Assembly: GCA_937916395.1 (NCBI GenBank)
Contig: CALFTN010000071.1
Location: forward strand, 1-35,070
Length of the DNA: 35,070 bases
Source: an uncultured Clostridia bacterium
Lineage (GTDB): Bacteria > Bacillota > Clostridia > Oscillospirales > Acutalibacteraceae
Direction: 5' to 3'
Position numbers and translations under genes: made by a program
Part shown: positions 15,092 through 24,400 of the stretch, in pieces
Position numbering within the stretch: position 1 is the stretch's first letter
How the letters are laid out: every line of letters begins with the position of its first letter
Notes under the pieces: generated by a model
What the model was told of the DNA's origin: nothing
The model's input: the letters and a program-made list of their open reading frames with translations, nothing else
Databases searched by the model: none

Positions 15092-15134
15092 CGTGGTATG
15101 GCGGAACAAGAAGCTCGCCTTGCTCCTCCCACAC
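15092..15134 (-). promoter_or_regulatory. Candidate L1-binding RNA site in rplK leader
   Basis: Minus-strand RNA with GTGGGAGG, a helix GGAGCAAG / CTTGTTCC, then GCCATACCAC. The pattern copies the L1 site of 23S rRNA (GUGGGAGG ... AUACCAC), with a GTGG/CCAC outer helix. Further GC-rich hairpins (GGCGCTAATTAGCGC; GCGAC/GTCGC) lie upstream in the same nusG-rplK spacer. This is the expected place for L1 to repress rplK-rplA translation. Confidence 0.6.
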
Positions 15135-15196
15135 GCGACAAAGCGTCGCATATAACAGCGCTAATTAGCGCCAGTTACCAAATTAATTTCTGCAGC

Positions 15197-15751
15197 TTAT
15201 TCTACTGCATTCTGAACTTGATTGAGTTCGAACTCAACAAGTGTTTCTCTACCAAACATAGAAATAGTAACTCTTACCATATTCTTGTCAGTATCAAGTG
15301 CTTCAACTACACCTGAGAATCCTTCGAAAGGACCATCTGTAACAGTAACCATGTCACCTACATCGTAAGTAACTTCAACAACTTTTGTTTCAATGCCAAG
15401 TTTTTCTACTTCTGCATCACTAAGTGGAACTGGTTTACTTTCAGGACCTACGAAGCCTGTAACTCCACGGGTGTATCTGATAGCATGCCAGGTTTCATTT
15501 GGAACCTGAGGCTGGTTATCATCGTCATACTCAACCGCCAATTTAACAACAACATAACCCGGGAAAATCATTCTCTCTACTTCAACTGTTTTGTCGTCTT
15601 TAACTTCAACAACTTTTTCAAGTGGAATGCATACTCCGAGAATTTTATCGTGCATTTTACGGTTTTCGACAATTTTTTCGATATTTCCTGCTACTTTGTT
15701 TTCGTAGCCTGAATAGGTATGAATGACATACCATCTTGCGTCGTCAGCCAT
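15197..15751 (-). CDS. nusG: Transcription termination/antitermination factor NusG
   Basis: Universal elongation factor that binds the RNA polymerase clamp. The 184-residue protein shows the NGN domain start (ARWYVIHTYSGYENKVAGNI), the motif IFPGYVVVK, VTGFVGPESKPVPLSDAEV, and a C-terminal KOW domain (VGDMVTVTDGPFEGFSGVVE). It is 24 nt downstream of secE, in the classic secE-nusG pair. Normal length; no Spt5-like insertions. Confidence 0.97.
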   Translation of the reverse strand: MADDARWYVIHTYSGYENKVAGNIEKIVENRKMHDKILGVCIPLEKVVEVKDDKTVEVERMIFPGYVVVKLAVEYDDDNQPQVPNETWHAIRYTRGVTGFVGPESKPVPLSDAEVEKLGIETKVVEVTYDVGDMVTVTDGPFEGFSGVVEALDTDKNMVRVTISMFGRETLVEFELNQVQNAVE

Positions 15752-15775
15752 AGTGCACCTCCGAAATAATAAAGA

Positions 15776-16177
15776 TTATTCTGCAGTTGTTTCCTCTGTA
15801 GTCTCTTCTTCGCCTTCACTATGATCGTGATCATGCTCATCTTCAGAAGATTCTGTTACAACTTCTGTAACTTCAGTTTCATTAGCAGCATTCATAACAG
15901 CTGTAATAGCACCTGAAGTAGCAAAGTCTAATATCCAGACACCTGCACCAAGGATAAGAACTGTTGCAAGTACAACACCTGTACTTTTAACAACCATCTT
16001 AGCATCTGGCCAAACAATCTTTTTTGTTTCACCTCTGAGGTCTTTAAAGAAACGAGCAATACCTTTACCGATGTTTTTCGGACTGAATTTAGAAGGAGCT
16101 TTTTTAGCCTTCTTCTCAGTTTTCTTTGCCTTTTTTTCGGCAACCTCGGCATCTGTTACTTTTTTCTCGTCAGCCAT
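15776..16177 (-). CDS. secE: Preprotein translocase subunit SecE with acidic, His-rich tail
   Basis: Essential clamp subunit of the SecYEG channel. The conserved core FFKDLRGETKKIVWPDAKMV (about residues 43-62) is followed by one transmembrane helix (VVLATVLILGAGVWILDFA). A Lys/Ala-rich extension precedes the core. A ~35-residue Glu/Thr-rich tail with EHDHDH follows the helix, making 133 residues against ~60-75 for typical single-span SecE. By topology the tail should face outside. The gene lies between rpmG and nusG as in most bacteria. Confidence 0.95.
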   Translation of the reverse strand: MADEKKVTDAEVAEKKAKKTEKKAKKAPSKFSPKNIGKGIARFFKDLRGETKKIVWPDAKMVVKSTGVVLATVLILGAGVWILDFATSGAITAVMNAANETEVTEVVTESSEDEHDHDHSEGEEETTEETTAE

Positions 16178-16188
16178 AAGTTACCTCC

Positions 16189-16338
16189 TTACTTTGTTTC
16201 CCTGTGGAGAGTGTGTTTCTTGCAGAATCTGCAGTACTTCTTCATCTCCAACCTATCCGGGTTGTTTTTCTTTTCCTTCATAGTGTTGTAATTGCGTTGT
16301 TTACATTCTGTGCAGGAAAGTGTAATTTTAACTCTCAC
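16189..16338 (-). CDS. rpmG: 50S ribosomal protein L33, GTG start
   Basis: Small zinc-ribbon protein of the large subunit. The 49-residue frame reads RVKITLSCTECKQRNY..., with zinc ligands in CTEC and CRFC. It ends KKHTLHRETK, typical of the Cys-containing L33 form. The GTG at 16336-16338 follows GGAGGTG with a 6-nt spacer. An in-frame ATG five codons upstream overlaps that ribosome binding site and is rejected. It is first gene of rpmG-secE-nusG. Confidence 0.93.
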   Translation of the reverse strand: MRVKITLSCTECKQRNYNTMKEKKNNPDRLEMKKYCRFCKKHTLHRETK

Positions 16339-16417
16339 GAACGGCACCTCCATTTTCTGATTAGCCTCCCTCTCCTAAATTAGGGCACAAAAAAAGAACC
16401 CTCCGAGAGGTGTAATG

Positions 16418-16446
16418 AGTATATCACAAGCGTTTTTATTAGTCAA
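16418..16446 (-). promoter_or_regulatory. Promoter of rpmG-secE-nusG
   Basis: Minus strand -35 TTGACT (16441-16446), 17-nt spacer, -10 TATACT (16418-16423). The leader contains a short CCTC/GAGG hairpin followed by TTCTTTTTTT, a possible weak attenuator. With the hprK promoter it occupies the 310-nt gene-free divergent spacer between rpmG and hprK. Confidence 0.8.
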
Positions 16447-16565
16447 GCCTTTTCTTAAAATATGTCATTTTGAATAAAACCAGGCTGCTTTACGAGCAAA
16501 AAAATGCTTCATAACACAATTTATAATGTTTTTTTGCAAATTTTATCGAAATTTTAAAATAACTA

Positions 16566-16594
16566 TTGGATTTTTCCTTTTATTATTATATAAT
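16566..16594 (+). promoter_or_regulatory. Promoter of the hprK operon
   Basis: -35 TTGGAT (16566-16571), 17-nt spacer, perfect -10 TATAAT (16589-16594). It lies inside the longer open frame upstream of hprK, which confirms that the gene starts downstream at 16649. Confidence 0.8.
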
Positions 16595-16648
16595 GTATGT
16601 GTATGTGTGTCAATAAGCCACAAATGCATTACAATGGGAGTGATAAGA

Positions 16649-17611
16649 ATGGCTGGTAAATATACAGTTTCTTTATCTAAGCTTATTCACGACAATGGTT
16701 TAGAGGTAGTTTTTATGCCTGATAAACCACAAGAAGAACTTCTTATACGTTCACAGGATGTAAACAGACCTGGTCTTATGTTCGCAGGATACAGTAAACA
16801 CTTTGACCCTGAAAGACTTGAATTCTTAGGTCTTGGTGAAATGGACTATTTAAAAGAATTAGACGCCGAAACTTCTGAAACGCGTCTTCGTAACTTTTTC
16901 GAACTTAAGCCACCTGCTGTAATAGTAACACGTGGAATTGAAATTCCTGAATTATTTTTACAACTTGCTGAAAAATACGAAGTACCTCTTTTAAAAAGCA
17001 ATGAAACAACATCTGAAATTATGTCTACCATTATTTCTTACCTTGGTGTTGAATTGGCAGAAAGAATTTCACGCCACGGCGTTCTGGTCGAAGTTTATGG
17101 TGAAGGTATTTTAATTGTTGGCGATAGTGCTGTTGGTAAAAGTGAAACTGCAGTTGAGCTAATAAAACGAGGTCATCGTCTTATTGCCGATGATGAAGTT
17201 GAAATTAAACGAGTTTCTTCAAAATCACTTGTCGGTTCTGCCCCTGACAACAGCCGTCACTTTGTTGCATTACGTGGTATAGGTATTGTTGATGCAAGAA
17301 ATATTTTCGGTATGGGCGCTGTTAAGCTTACCGAAAAAATTGATATGGTAATTCAGCTTGAACAATGGGATTCTGCAAAATCTTACGACACATTAGGAAC
17401 AGAAGATGTTTATGCAACTATTTTAGGTATAAAAGTTCCGGCAACTGTTGTTCCTGTTAAGCCTGGTAGAAACCTTTCAATTATAATCGAGATTGCGGCT
17501 ATGAACAATCGTCAGAAAAAGATGGGTTACAACGCGGCAAAAGAATTTTTACAAAGAGTTGGTATGGAAGACTTTGATATGCCACCAACAGAACTTGAAC
17601 TCTGGTTTTAA
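16649..17611 (+). CDS. hprK: HPr kinase/phosphorylase
   Basis: Bifunctional enzyme that phosphorylates and dephosphorylates the phosphocarrier HPr on Ser46, the central switch of carbon catabolite control in Firmicutes. The 320-residue protein has the N-terminal DRTGG-like domain. It has catalytic His143 in SRHGVLVEVYG, the Walker A GDSAVGKS (158-165), LIADDEVEIKR, and the C-terminal signature IIIEIAAMNNRQKKMG. The ATG at 16649 has GGGAG upstream; earlier in-frame starts overlap the promoter. It leads an operon with glcK and murB. Confidence 0.95.
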   Translation: MAGKYTVSLSKLIHDNGLEVVFMPDKPQEELLIRSQDVNRPGLMFAGYSKHFDPERLEFLGLGEMDYLKELDAETSETRLRNFFELKPPAVIVTRGIEIPELFLQLAEKYEVPLLKSNETTSEIMSTIISYLGVELAERISRHGVLVEVYGEGILIVGDSAVGKSETAVELIKRGHRLIADDEVEIKRVSSKSLVGSAPDNSRHFVALRGIGIVDARNIFGMGAVKLTEKIDMVIQLEQWDSAKSYDTLGTEDVYATILGIKVPATVVPVKPGRNLSIIIEIAAMNNRQKKMGYNAAKEFLQRVGMEDFDMPPTELELWF

Positions 17612-17676
17612 TAAGTGAGCAAAATCAGACTCACGTAATATAAATTGTAATAAAAACTTTTCGGAGGTATATAATT

Positions 17677-18624
17677 ATGTATAGAATAGGTGTTGACCTT
17701 GGTGGTACAAATATCGCTACAGGTGTAATTGATGAAAACAACAAAATTATTGGTAGAGGTAAAGTAAAAACAAACGCCCCTCGTCCTGCAGAAGAAATTT
17801 TCGACTCAATCAAAGAATCTGTTGAAATGGCTTTGAAAGATGCTGGTATTTCTATCGATGATGTAAAATCAATTGGTATTGGCACTCCTGGCTCAGTAAA
17901 CAAAGATACAGGTGCGATTGAGTTCTCAAACAATCTTAAATTCCATAATGTTCCTGCAAAACAGATGTTAGAAGAAAGATTAAACAAACCTGTTTTCCTT
18001 GAGAACGATGCTAACGCTGCAGCTTTAGGTGAAGCTGTTGCCGGTTGTGGTAACGGCGTTAAGGATTTTGTTGCCATTACTCTCGGTACTGGCGTTGGTA
18101 GTGGTATTATTATCAATGGCAAAATCTACCGTGGTTCTAACTACTGTGGTGGCGAAATGGGTCACATGGTTATAAATGTAGATGGTATTCCTTGTAACTG
18201 TGGCAGAAAAGGCTGTTGGGAAAAATACGCTTCTGCCACTGCACTCGTTTCACAGGCAGTCGAAGCTATGGAAGGCAACAAAGACAGCCTTTTATGGAAA
18301 ACCTGCGATGGTGACCTTAACAAGGTTGATGGTAAATCAATTTTCGAAGCTCTTGATTTAGGTGATGAAATTGCTAAAAATGTAGTTGACAGATACCTTT
18401 ATTATGTATCAGTAGGTCTTGCAAATGTTATCAATGCCCTCCAACCAGAATCAGTTTGCATCGGTGGTGGAATCAGCGGTCAGGGTGAAAAAATTCTTAA
18501 GCCTATCCGTGATATGGTTAAAGCTGAACGTTATAGCGTATATGCAGAAAAACAAGCAAGTATTCTCCCAGCACAATTAGGCAATGATGCAGGCATTATA
18601 GGTGCAGCACTTCTTGATGAATGA
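17677..18624 (+). CDS. glcK: ROK-family glucokinase
   Basis: ATP-dependent glucose kinase giving glucose 6-phosphate. The 315-residue ROK protein has the ATP motif GVDLGGTNIATG (5-16), GIGTPGSVN, catalytic Asp111 in ENDANAAALGE, ITLGTGVGSGI, and the ROK zinc site H163 with C173, C175 and C180 (CNCGRKGC). Substrate is inferred from family and from its place after hprK; other ROK kinases use related hexoses. The ribosome binding site CGGAGG precedes the ATG. Its stop overlaps the murB start as ATGA, implying coupled translation. Confidence 0.9.
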   Translation: MYRIGVDLGGTNIATGVIDENNKIIGRGKVKTNAPRPAEEIFDSIKESVEMALKDAGISIDDVKSIGIGTPGSVNKDTGAIEFSNNLKFHNVPAKQMLEERLNKPVFLENDANAAALGEAVAGCGNGVKDFVAITLGTGVGSGIIINGKIYRGSNYCGGEMGHMVINVDGIPCNCGRKGCWEKYASATALVSQAVEAMEGNKDSLLWKTCDGDLNKVDGKSIFEALDLGDEIAKNVVDRYLYYVSVGLANVINALQPESVCIGGGISGQGEKILKPIRDMVKAERYSVYAEKQASILPAQLGNDAGIIGAALLDE

Positions 18625-19535
18625 TGGTGATTAACATTACAAATCTTAAAAAAATAGCAGCTGAATTCGGATGTAATTATGTAGAAAATGCTTCTATGAA
18701 GGATTACACAACATTCAAAACCGGTGGTAACACACCTCTCCTTATTGCTCCGAACTCAGCTAGTGCATTAAGTGAAATATTAAAAGAATGTAACACCTCA
18801 AATATTCCATACACCGTAATCGGTAACGGCAGTAATGTTCTTGTATGCGATGATGGCATTAAAGGTGTAGTTATTCATATTGCTGACGATTTAAACAAAA
18901 TCGCATTACTTGATGAGACCACTATTTTTTGCGAAGCTGGTGTAAAGCTTGGCACACTTTGTAATTTTGCTTTAGAAAATTCACTCACAGGGCTTGAATT
19001 CGCATTCGGAATTCCTGGCTCTGTAGGTGGAGCGATATTTATGAATGCAGGTGCTTATGGTGGCGAAATGAAAGATGTAGTTACCAAGGTCTACCACATT
19101 GACAGCAATGGTAATGAAGGCTTGATTTCAGGCGATAACTTAGCATTCGGCTACAGAACATCAGCTTATGAACATAATGGTTATATTATTACTGGTGTTG
19201 AACTAAGCCTTGCTAAAGGTAATAAAACAGAAATAAAAGAAAAAATGGCCGAGCTTTTAGGCAAAAGAAAAGATAAACAGCCACTTGAATACCCAAGTGC
19301 TGGTAGCACATTCAAAAGACCTGAGGGTTATTTTGCAGGTGCACTTATTGAAGAATGCAACTTGAAAGGTAAGCAAATCGGTGGTGCAAAAGTCAGCGAA
19401 AAACACGCTGGGTTTATTATCAACTATGATAACGCAACTTCAAGTGACGTTTTAAAGCTTATAGATTTTGTTAAAGAAACCGTAGAAAACGAAAAGGGTG
19501 TAACACTCACACCGGAAGTCAGAATTTTGAGGTAG
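18621..19535 (+). CDS. murB: UDP-N-acetylenolpyruvoylglucosamine reductase
   Basis: FAD/NADPH-dependent enzyme that makes UDP-N-acetylmuramate, a committed cytoplasmic step of peptidoglycan synthesis. The 304-residue protein has the FAD-binding motifs TTFKTGG, VIGNGSNVL and GIPGSVGGAIFMNAGAYGGEM. It has catalytic Ser229 in PSAGSTFKRP and a C-terminal LTPEVRIL. The absence of the extra C-terminal loop of E. coli MurB makes it the Firmicutes type II form. Two adjacent ATGs are possible; the first overlaps the glcK stop. whiA follows after 3 nt. Confidence 0.95.
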   Translation: MMVINITNLKKIAAEFGCNYVENASMKDYTTFKTGGNTPLLIAPNSASALSEILKECNTSNIPYTVIGNGSNVLVCDDGIKGVVIHIADDLNKIALLDETTIFCEAGVKLGTLCNFALENSLTGLEFAFGIPGSVGGAIFMNAGAYGGEMKDVVTKVYHIDSNGNEGLISGDNLAFGYRTSAYEHNGYIITGVELSLAKGNKTEIKEKMAELLGKRKDKQPLEYPSAGSTFKRPEGYFAGALIEECNLKGKQIGGAKVSEKHAGFIINYDNATSSDVLKLIDFVKETVENEKGVTLTPEVRILR

Positions 19536-19538
19536 TTT

Positions 19539-20453
19539 ATGTCATTCTCCACAGATATAAAAGAAGAATTATGTGAATTGCAAATCGCCTCTGCCTGTTG
19601 CAAAAAGGCAGAGGCTTTAGGTATGCTTATTTTCAGTAGAGCGTTCTCACTTTCTGAAATGACTTTTATGACTGAGCTCAACTGTGTTGCTTTACACTAT
19701 TGCGATTTGATAAAGGAATTAACTGGTGTAACACCAGTTATATCTTATTCAAAAGCTGGTAATCACAAGGTTCGCATTGATACAAAGGAAGAACGCAAAA
19801 AAATCCTTGATTTTTTTGGTTACACTGGTAAAGAGATTTCTCTTTCTATCAACTTTGCAAATTTTGAAAACACCGATGAAGAAGAGAATTGTTGCTATAC
19901 TGCATTTGTTCGTGGTGCATTTTTAATTTGTGGTAATATTACTAATCCAGAAAAGGAATATCACTTAGAATTCAATATTTCAAGAATAAAGCTCGCAGCA
20001 GAATTTCTCTCTGTACTCAACGAAATTGACCTCAATATGAAAACACTTACACGAAACAGCACCCAACTTGTTTACTGCAAAGAATCTGAAACTATTGAAG
20101 ATTGTATTGGTAAAATAGGCGCAACTAAATCTTTCTTTTTCCTTATGGAAACAAAAGCAATGAAGCAAGTAAAAAACAAAATTAATCGTCGCACAAATTT
20201 TGAGGCAGCAAATTTAAGCCGTACTATTGAGGCTGGTATGGCTCAAATAGAATTAATTGAACATATATTAAGCAAAATAAAGCTGACTGATATGACCGAG
20301 GACCTTGCAGAGTTGTGCACTTTAAGGCTTCAGAACCCTGAAGCTTCTATTGATGAGCTCGGCAAAATGATGGCGTCTCCTCTTTCTCGTTCTGCTGTCA
20401 GTCGACGTTTCAAAAAATTAAAAGATATAAAAGAGGAAATTGACAAGCGATGA
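19539..20453 (+). CDS. whiA: WhiA-like DNA-binding protein
   Basis: Conserved Gram-positive protein tied to cell division and chromosome segregation (a sporulation transcription factor in Streptomyces). The 304-residue frame starts MSFSTDIKEELCELQ and has a degenerate LAGLIDADG-type domain (CCYTAFVRGAFLICGNITNP, about 128-147). The C-terminal helix-turn-helix lies around LCTLRLQNPEASIDELGKMM and SRSAVSRRFKKL. Most Firmicutes have rapZ and yvcK just upstream; here murB is the neighbour instead. It overlaps the next gene by ATGA. Confidence 0.95.
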   Translation: MSFSTDIKEELCELQIASACCKKAEALGMLIFSRAFSLSEMTFMTELNCVALHYCDLIKELTGVTPVISYSKAGNHKVRIDTKEERKKILDFFGYTGKEISLSINFANFENTDEEENCCYTAFVRGAFLICGNITNPEKEYHLEFNISRIKLAAEFLSVLNEIDLNMKTLTRNSTQLVYCKESETIEDCIGKIGATKSFFFLMETKAMKQVKNKINRRTNFEAANLSRTIEAGMAQIELIEHILSKIKLTDMTEDLAELCTLRLQNPEASIDELGKMMASPLSRSAVSRRFKKLKDIKEEIDKR

Positions 20454-21415
20454 AAGAATTCACAATTAAAAAGAATGATGCGGGTCAAAGACTCGATAAA
20501 TATCTTACAAAATCCTTTCCACTTTTACCACAATCACTTATGTATAAATACATAAGAAGTAAAAGAATTAAAGTAAATGGTAAGCGTGGTGAAATAAGCT
20601 ATAAGCTACAAGAAAATGACATTGTAACACTTTACATAAACGATGAGTTTTTTGGTAGCAAGGAGCCTAAATATGATTTTCTGAGTGCTGGCAAATCACT
20701 AAAAATAGTATATGAAGATGAAAATATTCTACTTTGTGACAAACCGCAGGGACTTCTTTCCCACCCAAATGAGTGTGAATATAACGACACTGCTATTTCA
20801 AGAATAAAACGTTATCTTTACGAGAAGAAGGAATATCTGCCAGACGATGAAATGAGCTTTACTCCTGCACTTGTCAACAGAATAGACCGAAATACAGCAG
20901 GCATTATAATTGCTGCAAAGAATGCAGAAGCCCTGAGAATACTCAACGAAAAGCTTAAGCAACGCGAATTGCACAAGCTTTACCTTTGTATTGTTATTGG
21001 TACCCCAAAACAAAAAGAGGGTATTTTGAAGGATTATCTACAAAAGAACGAAAAGCAAAACAAAGTTTATGTTTCAGACAAAAAACAAACTGACAGCAAA
21101 GAGATTGCTACAAAATACAAAGTATTATCTTCTAAAAATGGTCTTTCACTTGTTGAAATTGAGTTACTCACCGGCAGAACCCATCAGATAAGAGCTCACA
21201 TGAGTTCACTGGGTCATCCACTTTTGGGTGATGGCAAATACGGCACAAATGAACTTAACAAAAAATTTGGTGGCTACAAAAAACAATTTTTATGTTCATA
21301 TAAATTAGTTTTTGATTTCACTACCGATGCTGGTATTCTTAATTACCTTAACCACAAAGAATTTCAGGTAGATGATGTCTGGTTTAAAGATGCTTTTTTG
21401 AATGGCAAATTATAA
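20450..21415 (+). CDS. RluA-family pseudouridine synthase
   Basis: Enzyme that isomerises uridine to pseudouridine in rRNA or tRNA. The 321-residue protein has an N-terminal S4 RNA-binding domain (AGQRLDKYLTKSFP) and the catalytic motif VNRIDRNTAG with Asp146 (usually RLDxxTSG). It also has LYLCIVIG and the later conserved GRTHQIRAHMSSLGHPLLGD. The RluC/RluD class is clear, but the exact target uridines cannot be read from sequence. Last gene of the hprK operon, translationally coupled to whiA. Confidence 0.9.
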   Translation: MKEFTIKKNDAGQRLDKYLTKSFPLLPQSLMYKYIRSKRIKVNGKRGEISYKLQENDIVTLYINDEFFGSKEPKYDFLSAGKSLKIVYEDENILLCDKPQGLLSHPNECEYNDTAISRIKRYLYEKKEYLPDDEMSFTPALVNRIDRNTAGIIIAAKNAEALRILNEKLKQRELHKLYLCIVIGTPKQKEGILKDYLQKNEKQNKVYVSDKKQTDSKEIATKYKVLSSKNGLSLVEIELLTGRTHQIRAHMSSLGHPLLGDGKYGTNELNKKFGGYKKQFLCSYKLVFDFTTDAGILNYLNHKEFQVDDVWFKDAFLNGKL

Positions 21416-21452
21416 AAAATAAGCTTGAGGCAAAAGCCTCAAGCTTATTTTT
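21415..21452. terminator. Bidirectional terminator between convergent genes
   Basis: A 17-bp perfect stem (core AAGCTTGAGGC / GCCTCAAGCTT) with AAAA loop, A-rich and T-rich on its two sides. It can terminate both the hprK operon and the BspA-like gene. It overlaps the end of the synthase gene and lies 5 nt from the BspA-like stop. Confidence 0.92.
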
Positions 21453-21457
21453 ATTTA

Positions 21458-24400
21458 TCATTTATTTGCTTCCTGTTCAGCCTTAATCTTATTAGCCTTC
21501 TCAAGAAGTTCTCTTTCAGCAATTTTTTCTTTGATTTCTTGTTCCTGTTTAACTTGTTTCTTCTGATATTTAAAATACCATACAACACAGATAACAACAA
21601 AGATAGCAACGATAGCAATAATAAATACTGCTGAACTTTCAGTAACGTTGATAGTAACTAAATCATAATTGAAATAGTAACAACCATCAAATACGTTTTC
21701 AGGGTATTCTGTAAGGTTACTGTTAACTATGAATTCACGAAGCTCATTACAAGAAGCAAATGCATAGTCACCAACATTTCTTGCACCTTCAGGAAGAGTT
21801 ACTGTAACAATAGCATCACAATCAAAGAAGCTTTCAACACCAATTCTTTCAATATTATTTGAAAATTTGATTTCTGTGAGCTTATCACAATTATAGAATG
21901 CTCTGTCACCTATATTTTTAATATCCTCCGCTACTTCATAAGCACCTTGCTTACCTGCTGGATACAATGCAAGTGTATTGAAGTTACCTTCTTCATCAGC
22001 AGAAATAACAACACCCTCTGTTGATTTGAAGCTTGTGTTACCTTCAGCAACATTAACTGCTTCAAGTGAAGTACAACCATAGAAGCTCATCGGGTCAAGT
22101 TCTGTAAGTGTTGTTGGAAGTTCCACTTCAACAAGCTTTTCACAACCCTTAAATGCAAACTTACCAATTGTTTCAACTGAACCAAAGCCCACTTTTGTAA
22201 GTGAAGTACAGTTGAGGAAAGCATCAACCGGAATATTTTTAAGTGTTAACGGAAGTGTAATTGAAGCAAGGCTTGAGCAATCCTTGAATATAGCTTTACC
22301 CATAACTTCAAGATTTTTTGAAAGCTTAACCTTTTCAAGAGATGTTACATTCTGGAACGCATTATTACCAATTGCTACAACGCTTGCAGGAATTGTGATT
22401 TTTTCAATTGATGAATCTTTAAATGCATTTGCACCAATAATTTTTACTGTGTTTGGAATAGTAACAGTCTTAACTTTTTGATTACTTACCGCACCTTCAG
22501 AAATAGCTAATGTACCATCAGCAATTTTCACCTCAGGAGTATTACCCGTTACTTTATAAAGAACCTTGCCAGCATAAATCTGACCATCATTCTGTGCGTT
22601 ATACCAAGCAGTTGTATCAAGTGCATAGCCTTCAACTGTTTTAAGCGAATCTGGGAAAGTAATAGTAGCAATTTTTCTTGCTAAATCAAATGCATTAGCG
22701 CTGATTACTTCAGTACCCTCAGCAACTTTTAATGTTCTTGTTGTGTTATTGGCAACTACAACGAGAGTTTTGCCATCTGCTGTGTAAATAGCACCAGATG
22801 TAATTTTATAGTTTGTACTATCATTTGAAAGTGCAATTTTCTTAAGAGATTTACAACCAGCAAAAGCAGTTGCATCAAAATCGTTAATACTAGCAGGAAG
22901 ATTAATCTTGGTAAGCGCAATGCAGTTAGCAAATGCCCCTGTACCGAGTTTTTCAAGATTCTCTCCTAAAACAACTTCTTTAAGTGAAGTATTGTCACTG
23001 AATGCTTCTGAACCAATTCTAACAACACCATTACCAACATTAACTGTAATAAGACCAGTATTTTTGAACGCTGCAGTTGCAATATCGCGAAGCGCATCAG
23101 GAAGACTGATTTCTTTCAAAGCCTTAGCACCTTCAAATGCTGATTTTGCGATATATGTAACCGCTGAGCCGATTTCTACAGACTTAAGATTTTTTGCATT
23201 CTTAAAGGTTTCTGAATTGATTACTGTTACTGCCTCGGGAAGAGAAATATTAGCAATCGCTGAACCCTCAAATGCATTGTTTCTGATTGTATTAAGAGCA
23301 GAATCTTTTGAGATTGTTAAATCATTAAGTGAAGCATTTTTAAATGCGCCTTCTCTGATTTCTTCAACAGCATCAGGTAATGTAAATGCACCTTGCTTTG
23401 CTGCTGGATACATTATAAGAGAAGAACCCTTCTTATTATAAAGAACACCGTCAACAGTTGAAAATTCCTTATTCTTTTCAACAACAACGATTGATTCTAA
23501 AGCCTTGTTATTAAGGAAAGCATCTTTACCAATTGAGTTTACATTTTTACCGAATTCAATTGTTTTAAAAGCTGTACCTTCAAAAGAACGTTCACCAATA
23601 TCACTGAGTGTTTCGTGGAGTGCTACGCTCTGGAGTGATGTACAACCTGAAAAGCTTTCACAACCGATTGTTGAAATTGTACATTCAGAAAAATCGGCCG
23701 CTTTAAGTGATGAACAACCCTTAAAAGCACCTGCTCTGATTATTGAAACCGCAGTACCACAGGTCATTGTTTCAAGGTTAACGCAATTCTGGAATGCATA
23801 AAGACCAATTTCTTCAACATCTGGTCCGAATGTTACAGATTTGATTTGCTCACAACCTAAGAAAGCATAAGCTTCAACTATTGAAACACCTTCTGGTATT
23901 ACAAGATTTGTAACATTACCTTTATAACCATAGCAAATTCTACCAAATGATAAAGCACCATCTGGCTGAGCATTTTCCCAACCTGAACCTTCTAAAGCAT
24001 CGAGAGCAACACTCTTTAAGTTTTTGTGTGGTTCAACATCAGTAAGTGATGTACAACCATAGAAAGCACGTGCTGGAATATTTACTACTGTATCAGGAAT
24101 AGCAATATCAACCAACGATGTACAACCTTCAAAAATTGACTCACCAAATGATGTAACAGATTTGAGTCCGCCAACTGACTTGAGAGAAGTACAATTCATA
24201 AATGCTCTGTCACCAATTTTGGTAACATTTGAATTCATTTTCACTTCAACAACTACTGTGTTATCTAAGAAAGCTTCATCAGCAATTTCAATAACCTTAA
24301 GATTATTGATTGAAGATGGAATTTTGATTTCTGACTTTGTTCCGACATAGCCTACTAAAATAGCTGCTGAGCCGTCAGATGTTCTTACATACTCAAATCC

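Noticed and set aside
15073..15141. 23-residue extension of L11
   Set aside because: It covers the candidate L1-binding leader and has no ribosome binding site; L11 is exactly 141 residues from 15072.
16526..16648. N-terminal hydrophobic extension of HprK
   Set aside because: These codons overlap the -35/-10 promoter and leader; the conserved protein with a ribosome binding site starts at 16649.
22908..23441. 177-codon plus-strand frame opposite the BspA-like gene
   Set aside because: Mirror image of the repeat codons in the real gene; no ribosome binding site, signal or known domain.
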